From G958296245 sp963664035 (GTDB lineage Bacteria; Chloroflexota; Dehalococcoidia; Lucifugimonadales; G958296245), in contig OY760867.2 in assembly GCA_963664035.2 (NCBI GenBank), positions 372,001 to 436,000 of the forward strand: a stretch of DNA of 64,000 bases, given 5' to 3'. Position numbers and translations under genes: made by a program. This document shows positions 59,251-64,000 of this stretch, piece after piece. The first letter of the stretch is position 1; each line of letters starts with the position of its first letter. A model generated the notes under the pieces. The model was given only the letters and a program-made list of their open reading frames with translations. It was not told where the DNA came from and did not search any database.

Positions 59251-60310
59251 TCTCGGCTCCCGCCTCGCTACCATTCCCCTGGTTCTCCTCGCACCAGTCG
59301 CGCACCGCCCTGGGTATCTCCAGCAGGTTCTCCAGCTTGGACGCCAGCGGTATCGCGCACTCGGGCGAGATCATCTGCACGCCGGCGTCCAGGCACCGGT
59401 ACACCTCAGCGCGCACCTCCGCCGGCCCGCGGGCGTATATCGTCTCCGGGTTGTTGATGTTGCCTACGAGCCTGATCCCGCCCCCAACCGCCTCCATCGC
59501 CAGCTTGGGGTCGTTCTTCGAGTCGAAGTGGAACGCCGCCATGTTGCTCTGGGCGATGTATCCCATCCGGTCCAGGGTGTTGCCGCAGATGTGGAGGATC
59601 AGCGGCACGCGCAGCCGATCCGCCATCTCCTGGTGTATCTCCAGCAGGAAGCGCCTGTAGTACTCGCCGCTGACCAGGTCGCCCGTGGCGTGGTCGGGGA
59701 AGGTCAGCGCGTCCGCCCCGGCGTCGATCTGCGCCTGCCCGAACAGCACCGATATCTCCTTGAGCGCGTCGAGGCAGTGCATCGTCATGGCAGGGTCGTC
59801 GATCGTCATCAGCAGGAACGGCTCGACCCCGAAGACGTGGTAGGCGAGCGTCCACGGCCCCATCGCCTTGCCGATGATGGCCACCCGGTCGCCGTACTCC
59901 TGCTTCAGCAGGTGGATCGACCGGGTGACGGAGATGTTGTCGGGGTGCTCCAGGAAGCCGGAGGGTATCTTGACGTCCTCCGGCCCCTTCCATATCGGGT
60001 TGCTCATCCGCACCGTGGGCCAGTTGTCCTTCTGCTCCCACTGCATCTCGCACCCGAGCGCGGACGACTCCTGGATGATGGTGAAGTAGGGCATGATGGA
60101 GTCGTAGCCGAGCTCGGTATAGCCGGTCGCGGCCAGCCGGGCGTTCAGCTCCGGGTCCCTGCACGCGTCCGGGAACGGCGCGTCGACCAGGTCCATCAGC
60201 TCCACCGTGGCGACGTTGGTCGGGTTGGAGACCGGCGGCCTATCCACCGGCTCGCCGGCCAGCGCCTTCAGCACGCGCTCGCGCGGGGTCATGGTTTCCA
60301 ACAATGGCAT
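59243..60310 (-). CDS. Uroporphyrinogen decarboxylase-family methyltransferase (MtaA/CmuA-like)
   Basis: 355 residues of the UroD superfamily, starting MTPRERVLKALAGEPVDRPPVSNPTNVAT if the second Met is used. The superfamily includes haem-pathway UroD and corrinoid:coenzyme/tetrahydrofolate methyltransferases. PLILHICGNTLDRMGYIAQSNMAAFHFDSKNDPKLAMEAVGGGIRLVGNINNPETIYARGPAEV is the MtaA-like part, with His-x-Cys zinc ligands (HICGN), which true UroD lacks. Together with the overlapping pterin-binding gene it suggests demethylation of a methylated compound. Confidence 0.82.
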   Translation of the reverse strand: MPLLETMTPRERVLKALAGEPVDRPPVSNPTNVATVELMDLVDAPFPDACRDPELNARLAATGYTELGYDSIMPYFTIIQESSALGCEMQWEQKDNWPTVRMSNPIWKGPEDVKIPSGFLEHPDNISVTRSIHLLKQEYGDRVAIIGKAMGPWTLAYHVFGVEPFLLMTIDDPAMTMHCLDALKEISVLFGQAQIDAGADALTFPDHATGDLVSGEYYRRFLLEIHQEMADRLRVPLILHICGNTLDRMGYIAQSNMAAFHFDSKNDPKLAMEAVGGGIRLVGNINNPETIYARGPAEVRAEVYRCLDAGVQMISPECAIPLASKLENLLEIPRAVRDWCEENQGNGSEAGAENG

Positions 60311-60330
60311 GGCGCTTCTCCTTGTCCGGG

Positions 60331-60663
60331 CTACTGGCTATAGCGTGCCTCGATATGGAAAAACTCTCCGGGATTCAGATCAGTTAGAGCTTCGAGTACT
60401 GCTGGCATCAGTGGCTCCAAGTGTTCACGGCTGTTAGACATGGCAACCAATACGATAATCGGAATGTCTGTCTCGTCCAGATTCTGCTGGTACTCCATCC
60501 GTTGATCTGCGGTTATTAGGACATCAAACTCACTTCTAGCCAACTCCAAGAGTTCCCCGTTAGCCTTACTATCCCATCCCAAGTATGAAACTGTCCAGAC
60601 GTCGTGACCGGGCAGTTGTCTTCTCAACTGTGTCGGGACCGATTCGTCGAGCAGTATCCTCAC
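60331..60663 (-). CDS. DUF5615 PIN-like toxin
   Basis: 110 residues: MRILLDESVPTQLRRQLPGHDVWTVSYLGWDSKANGELLELARSEFDVLITADQRMEYQQNL, the DUF5615 PIN-like family, with acidic residues in LLDES and ITADQRM. It follows a DUF433 gene by 5 bp, the usual antitoxin-toxin pairing. A paralogous but frameshifted pair lies at 61610-62188. Confidence 0.88.
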   Translation of the reverse strand: MRILLDESVPTQLRRQLPGHDVWTVSYLGWDSKANGELLELARSEFDVLITADQRMEYQQNLDETDIPIIVLVAMSNSREHLEPLMPAVLEALTDLNPGEFFHIEARYSQ

Positions 60664-60668
60664 CTAGT

Positions 60669-60905
60669 TCAGACCATGAGGGCCAGCTTGGCCAACTCGA
60701 TCACTCGCACCGCCTGTTCGCGGCTTACGCTCGGAAAGTCGTCTAGGAACTCATCCAGGTTATGCCCTCCCGCCAAGTAATCGAGCAGGTTCTTTATGGG
60801 CACGCGAGTCCCCGTGAAAACCGCGGTGCCCCCCAAGGTGTCCTTGGAGCGGTATATAACGCCTTGCTTGACTATCACGGAGACCTTCTCAGTAGATTGG
60901 GCCAT
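60669..60905 (-). CDS. DUF433 antitoxin
   Basis: 78 residues: GVIYRSKDTLGGTAVFTGTRVPIKNLLDYLAGGHNLDEFLDDFPSVSREQAVRVIELA. DUF433 proteins are helix-turn-helix-like antitoxins paired with DUF5615 PIN-like toxins. It is upstream of its partner on the same strand, and both are somewhat AT-richer than the metabolic genes nearby. Confidence 0.88.
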   Translation of the reverse strand: MAQSTEKVSVIVKQGVIYRSKDTLGGTAVFTGTRVPIKNLLDYLAGGHNLDEFLDDFPSVSREQAVRVIELAKLALMV

Positions 60906-60937
60906 GACGTGCTCCTCCTATGCTCACCTCCGACGGA

Positions 60938-61591
60938 TTATATCCTACCAGCCAGCCATTGCAGGCCCCGGCCCACTACGGTCTTGAAGCTCTCGTTGGT
61001 GAACGCCTGCGCGTCGTGTCCGTTCTGGTAGCATAGGACGCGGGACTTGCCGAACGTCCTGGTCCAAGCGATGGTGCGCATGCTCCCAGGGTGCTCGGTC
61101 GTCAGCAGGACCTCGTTCCCCTCGCCGGCGTCGCTCATGGTGTAGAACTCGTCGATGATCTCCCACGAGGCGAGGCCGCGGGTTATCGGATGGTCCGTGT
61201 CGGCGACCTCGATGCGCATCAGTTGGTCGGCTACGCCGCCGGTGGGCTTCCTGCCGGCAATGCCGCATATATCGTCCCAGCGGCCCCAGTCCGTGAACGC
61301 GACGATGGCGTGGTGCAGCACCAGTATCCCCTGGCCCGTCTCGCCAAGCTCGTCCAGGGCCGCCCGCATCCTGCCGTCGAACTCCGCGTCCGGCGTCGGC
61401 AGGTGGTAGTTGTAGAACGCCACCACGTCGTACCGGCCGCGGGCGTTGCCCGTGTCGGTAACGAAGTCCTCCATGTTCTGCGGATACGCGTCGACCCCAG
61501 GAATGCTCCTGAACAGCGTCTGCAACCCCACCACGTCATACTCGTGGTGCCCCGTGATTACGGCAGTAGAAATCTTGTCAGAGTCGAACAT
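60938..61591 (-). CDS. ThuA-like domain protein
   Basis: 217 residues of the ThuA-like, class I glutamine amidotransferase-like fold: TAVITGHHEYDVVGLQTLFRSIPGVDAYPQ, YDVVAFYNYHLPTPD, GQGILVLHHAIVAFTDWGRWDDICGI, and WTRTFGKSRVLCYQNGHDAQAFTNESFKTVVGRGLQWLAG near the end. The family is linked to disaccharide or sugar-acid catabolism, but the reaction is unclear. It is sandwiched between two DUF433/DUF5615 modules, with no sugar gene nearby. Confidence 0.87.
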   Translation of the reverse strand: MFDSDKISTAVITGHHEYDVVGLQTLFRSIPGVDAYPQNMEDFVTDTGNARGRYDVVAFYNYHLPTPDAEFDGRMRAALDELGETGQGILVLHHAIVAFTDWGRWDDICGIAGRKPTGGVADQLMRIEVADTDHPITRGLASWEIIDEFYTMSDAGEGNEVLLTTEHPGSMRTIAWTRTFGKSRVLCYQNGHDAQAFTNESFKTVVGRGLQWLAGRI

Positions 61592-61609
61592 GCAACGCCT
61601 CCTTGGGAA

Positions 61610-61947
61610 CTATTCAAATCTCCTGCTACCGGCCTGGACGTACGTGACTTGCCCTCGTTTCACACTGTGCAGGTGACTGATCAGGTCGGGGATCAACAGC
61701 CTCAAGTCGTCAAAGCCATTCGTCCTCGCCACGAGAATCACCACGGCGACATCCGTCTCGCTCAGATTCTGCTGGTACGGCAGTTTCTGGTCGGTCGTAA
61801 CTAGAACGTCGAACCTATCCCTCGCCAGCGCCAACAACTCACCGTTGCCTTTACCGTTCCATCGCATGTACCTGACCGTGAACACCTCGTGGTGGGTATG
61901 TAGTGCCTCATCTCCCACGGCACCGACTCATCGAGCAGCAGCCTCAT
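61610..61947 (-). pseudogene. DUF5615 PIN-like toxin, frameshifted
   Basis: A start at 61947 gives MRLLLDESVPWEMRHYIP, the normal DUF5615 N-terminus, but the family then continues in another frame with THHEVFTVRYMRWNGKGNGELLALARDRFDVLVTTDQKLPYQQNL down to 61610. The switch, at about 61890-61897, equals loss of one base. Everything else is well preserved, so the break looks recent or could be a sequencing error or a recoding site. Its DUF433 partner overlaps the start by 20 bp. Confidence 0.75.
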
Positions 61948-62188
61948 AGGCGTCCTTCTCCAATGCCTCCCGCGCCATCTCGAGCGCCCTTATCACCTGG
62001 TCCCGGTCCGCAGTCGGGAAATGGTCCAAGAAGACGTCCAGGCTATACCCTGCGGCCATGTAGTCGAACAGGTTCTTCACCAGTAGGCGAGTCCCCTTGA
62101 ACACCGGCGAACCGCTCATGATATTGGGATCGCTGTGAATGACGCTGGCCTTGACCGCCGAGCGCACACCTTCGCTTGTCTGTGTCAT
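61928..62188 (-). CDS. DUF433 antitoxin (second module)
   Basis: 86 residues: KASVIHSDPNIMSGSPVFKGTRLLVKNLFDYMAAGYSLDVFLDHFPTADRDQVIRALEMAREAL, matching DUF433 and similar to the paralogue at 60669-60905. Its toxin partner is frameshifted. The antitoxin frame itself is intact, so it may act in trans on other DUF5615 toxins such as 60331-60663. Confidence 0.88.
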   Translation of the reverse strand: MTQTSEGVRSAVKASVIHSDPNIMSGSPVFKGTRLLVKNLFDYMAAGYSLDVFLDHFPTADRDQVIRALEMAREALEKDAYEAAAR

Positions 62189-62218
62189 CGCGTTCCTCCT
62201 TGCGACGCCCGGCCATAC

Positions 62219-63166
62219 CTACAATTCGGCCAGCCTTGGGCCGAACACCCTCTTGAAGGCAAGGAGCCTATCAATCATCCAGCCGCGTATATTCTCCAAA
62301 GTCTCCTGGTCGTCGTCGATGCTACCCTGATGCTCAGTCGATATGCGGTACTCTCTGCGACTCTCCAACTTCTCCCAATTCAACGACCCCCCGAGCTGGG
62401 ACTCCAATGATTCTCTCATCTCTTTTAGCTGGTCAAATACTCTCTCGTTCCATTCACTCTCGTGACTATCCATGTGAAGCGCCACTCTGACACTTCTCCT
62501 AGATGTGAAACTGAGGACATAGCGAAACCCAGGAACGCCCGACCTAAAGTCACGATAACTCTTGGTAGAGCCCTTTGGCATGCTGGTGAACAGGTATTCT
62601 TCTCTGAGAATGTTCCCTAGCCGTTGGAAGAACTCACGATAGCGCTCCTTTCGCCCCGATGGATCTCCCTGCCAGCTTACAATCTTCTCATCACGCCGAT
62701 CGTCTGGAGCCGACACGACCCTGAAGCGCAACTTTAGACGTGACCCTTCTTTCTTCAAGACTTTCACAGCGACACCGAAGAACTCGGTCTCTTCGTCAGT
62801 GCGTCGGTTGAGCATGTCCAGGGCCTCTCTATGCTCGTCCTTGAACTCTCTCGCGATCCATACGACTACGTTCGCATCGTAGCCGGCCGCGTAAGTGAGC
62901 AGTTGACCAAGATGCGAATGGTCGGTCACCTCCAACTGATTCTCAATTACCACGGGGCGGTCGCGGCCCACGTCGTGAGCCAATATATCCAGTGCGAAGC
63001 CTCCTACCGGTGCCTCTGTGGTTCGTGACTCGAGATCCAGCCCCAGGGCCTCTCCAAGCTCTGATATATGCTCGGCAATCCAAGGAGTAAAGTCGTTCGT
63101 CTCATTGGACCAAACTCCTCGTACATCGACTCTCTCGATAGTCGCCAAATCTTGCGGTTCCGTCAT
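62219..63166 (-). CDS. DUF4268-type PD-(D/E)XK nuclease-like protein
   Basis: 315 residues. The N-terminal half reads like a PD-(D/E)XK nuclease: GGFALDILAHDVGRDRPVVIENQLEVTDHSHLGQLLTYAAGYDANVVVWIAREF, with the D...ExQ residues; the C-terminal half (REYLFTSMPKGSTKSYRDFRSGVPGFRYVLSFTSRRSVRVAL) matches the DUF4268 region common in orphan restriction-type proteins. AT-richer than its surroundings. No methyltransferase or helicase is next to it, so a stand-alone defence or repair role is only inferred. The HicB gene lies just upstream. Confidence 0.8.
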   Translation of the reverse strand: MTEPQDLATIERVDVRGVWSNETNDFTPWIAEHISELGEALGLDLESRTTEAPVGGFALDILAHDVGRDRPVVIENQLEVTDHSHLGQLLTYAAGYDANVVVWIAREFKDEHREALDMLNRRTDEETEFFGVAVKVLKKEGSRLKLRFRVVSAPDDRRDEKIVSWQGDPSGRKERYREFFQRLGNILREEYLFTSMPKGSTKSYRDFRSGVPGFRYVLSFTSRRSVRVALHMDSHESEWNERVFDQLKEMRESLESQLGGSLNWEKLESRREYRISTEHQGSIDDDQETLENIRGWMIDRLLAFKRVFGPRLAEL

Positions 63167-63216
63167 TGAATGCTGACCTCTAGTCGTTACATACCCGTCC
63201 ACTGGCCGCCGGCTCA

Positions 63217-63435
63217 TCACGCTGCCCGAAACGTGACATTTACGAATTCAAGCTCCGCTTCCCCCTGCTCAAGCCTCTCCGCGAGCACGCGCAGAGCGAG
63301 AGCCTGGACCTTTGCCGTAGCCTCATGGAGGGTGGAGCCGTATGCCATGGCTCCTGGAATCTCCACTACCTCCGCAATCCATCGGCCATCTTCCTCTTGC
63401 TCGGTTTCTATCTTGAGATTCGTGGCCATATCCAT
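63217..63435 (-). CDS. HicB-family antitoxin
   Basis: 72 residues: TNLKIETEQEEDGRWIAEVVEIPGAMAYGSTLHEATAKVQALALRVLAERL, the RNase-H-like HicB fold without a C-terminal DNA-binding domain. A HicA toxin should follow; instead the TGATG junction opens a frame starting MSRRPV, as HicA proteins start, that runs straight into the DUF4268 gene. The toxin therefore seems deleted apart from its first codons. Confidence 0.82.
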   Translation of the reverse strand: MDMATNLKIETEQEEDGRWIAEVVEIPGAMAYGSTLHEATAKVQALALRVLAERLEQGEAELEFVNVTFRAA

Positions 63436-63529
63436 CCAGCACTTAGACCCCTAAAGGTCGGTGGGCTGAAGCTAGGGTCTCGCCGCACCCGGCATCGGCC
63501 CCGACCGGAGAGACCTCCCGGTGTCTGCC

Positions 63530-63997
63530 TTAACGCTTCTTCTCCAAGCCCATCACGATCTTCTTGGCAATCGAGACGAGAGCGGCCTTCTCCGCGTCGC
63601 TGAGGCTCGACCCCACCCTCGCCTCCTCGGCTGCCACGACCTTCTGGAGCTTGGGCATCAATTCCTTGCCCTTGCTCGACAGCCTCAGCGTGACCACCCG
63701 CCTGTCGCTGGTCTGGCGCCGCCTTTCCAGCAGCCCCTTCATGTGGAGCTGGTCGGCCTGGCGGCTAATCGACGAGGGTTCGATGGGTAGCGGCTGGGCT
63801 ATCGAGGTGACGGTGTTCGCATCCCCGCGGGAGCATGCGTCCAGGATGCTGAACTGGACCGGGTTGATGCCGAACGGGGCGAGCGCTCGCCTTATTTCTC
63901 CCAGGACGTGCTCCCCCATGACGACCATCCAGAAGGCCAAGCCTGTAGGGAGCCCAAGCTCGTCGCCGTCTTGCAACTCTTTCTCCATGTGAGCCAA
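63530..63997 (-). CDS. MarR-family transcriptional regulator
   Basis: 155 residues with a winged helix-turn-helix: FGINPVQFSILDACSRGDANTVTSIAQPLPIEPSSISRQADQLHMKGLLERRRQTSDRRVVTLRLSSKGKEL. The RQADQLHMKGLLERRRQTSDRR stretch contains the recognition helix and wing. It ends in a basic helix (KKIVMGLEKKR). The start lies 3 bp from the right edge, so a promoter, operator or regulated operon would be outside the window. Confidence 0.9.
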   Translation of the reverse strand: MAHMEKELQDGDELGLPTGLAFWMVVMGEHVLGEIRRALAPFGINPVQFSILDACSRGDANTVTSIAQPLPIEPSSISRQADQLHMKGLLERRRQTSDRRVVTLRLSSKGKELMPKLQKVVAAEEARVGSSLSDAEKAALVSIAKKIVMGLEKKR

Positions 63998-64000
63998 TCT

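Overview
The window is GC-rich, densely packed bacterial DNA with short intergenic gaps, frequent GTG/TTG starts and many 1-13 bp gene overlaps. The gene families (ECF sigma with a zinc-binding anti-sigma, FAD-dependent ThyX, circularly permuted ATP-grasp cluster, many Uma2/DUF433/DUF5615 genes, corrinoid-type methyltransferase genes) suggest an environmental Chloroflexota bacterium of Dehalococcoidia/SAR202 type. That assignment is inference from gene content and style; no rRNA or tRNA gene was seen.

1-17.7 kb. comEA-comEC (DNA uptake); a degraded higBA remnant; a HEPN-like gene; an AT-richer two-gene zinc-ribbon island; a transglutaminase / alpha-E / ATP-grasp operon split by a Uma2 gene; ruvB; an operon of small membrane proteins beside a degraded XRE/RelE module; DUF2442; mutL; a threonine-dehydratase-like enzyme; pterin dehydratase; a galU-type nucleotidyltransferase; thyX, closed by a 32-bp palindromic terminator.

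17.7-25.6 kb, minus strand. Exported membrane protein, anti-sigma and sigma factors (overlapping), rph, a 5'-3' exonuclease, and a clpX-clpP-tig protein-quality-control block.

25.7-35.6 kb, plus strand. A two-component system is followed by a MacAB-like efflux operon whose adaptor has grown to 1086 residues by tandem 32-codon coiled-coil repeats and carries a globular insert at its tip. Then come an exported Gly-rich protein and a sulfatase.

35.6-41.5 kb. Accessory island: an IS1380-family element, a RelE-type toxin/antitoxin pair with a 20-bp operator palindrome, an AAA-ATPase/PIN pair, a DapA-like lyase and another toxin/antitoxin pair.

41.7-60.3 kb. Metabolism: FAD oxidoreductase, PanE-like reductase overlapping an oxalyl-CoA-synthetase-like ligase, Uma2, PPi-type phosphofructokinase, DM13 protein, mtnA-mtnP, TSUP permease, rhodanese, PfkB kinase, S-adenosylhomocysteinase, lutAB, and two corrinoid-pathway-type enzymes. 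The mtnA, mtnP, PfkB and ahcY genes together look like recycling of the by-products of S-adenosylmethionine use.

60.3-64 kb. Two DUF433/DUF5615 modules (one toxin frameshifted) around a ThuA-like gene, a DUF4268 nuclease-like gene, HicB and MarR.

The most unusual signal is non-coding. Two diverged copies (about 43.03-43.33 kb and 52.93-53.16 kb) of an element carry pentamers spaced every 10-11 bp, an inverted set on the other side of a shared core, and a similar promoter-like sequence upstream. The pentamers read GTCTC/GAGAC in one copy and partly GTAAC/GTTAC in the other, so the inverted complementarity is kept while the sequence differs. A small MITE-like repeat (two copies), REP-like hairpins and a Uma2 insertion with a 31-32 bp direct repeat show further mobile activity.
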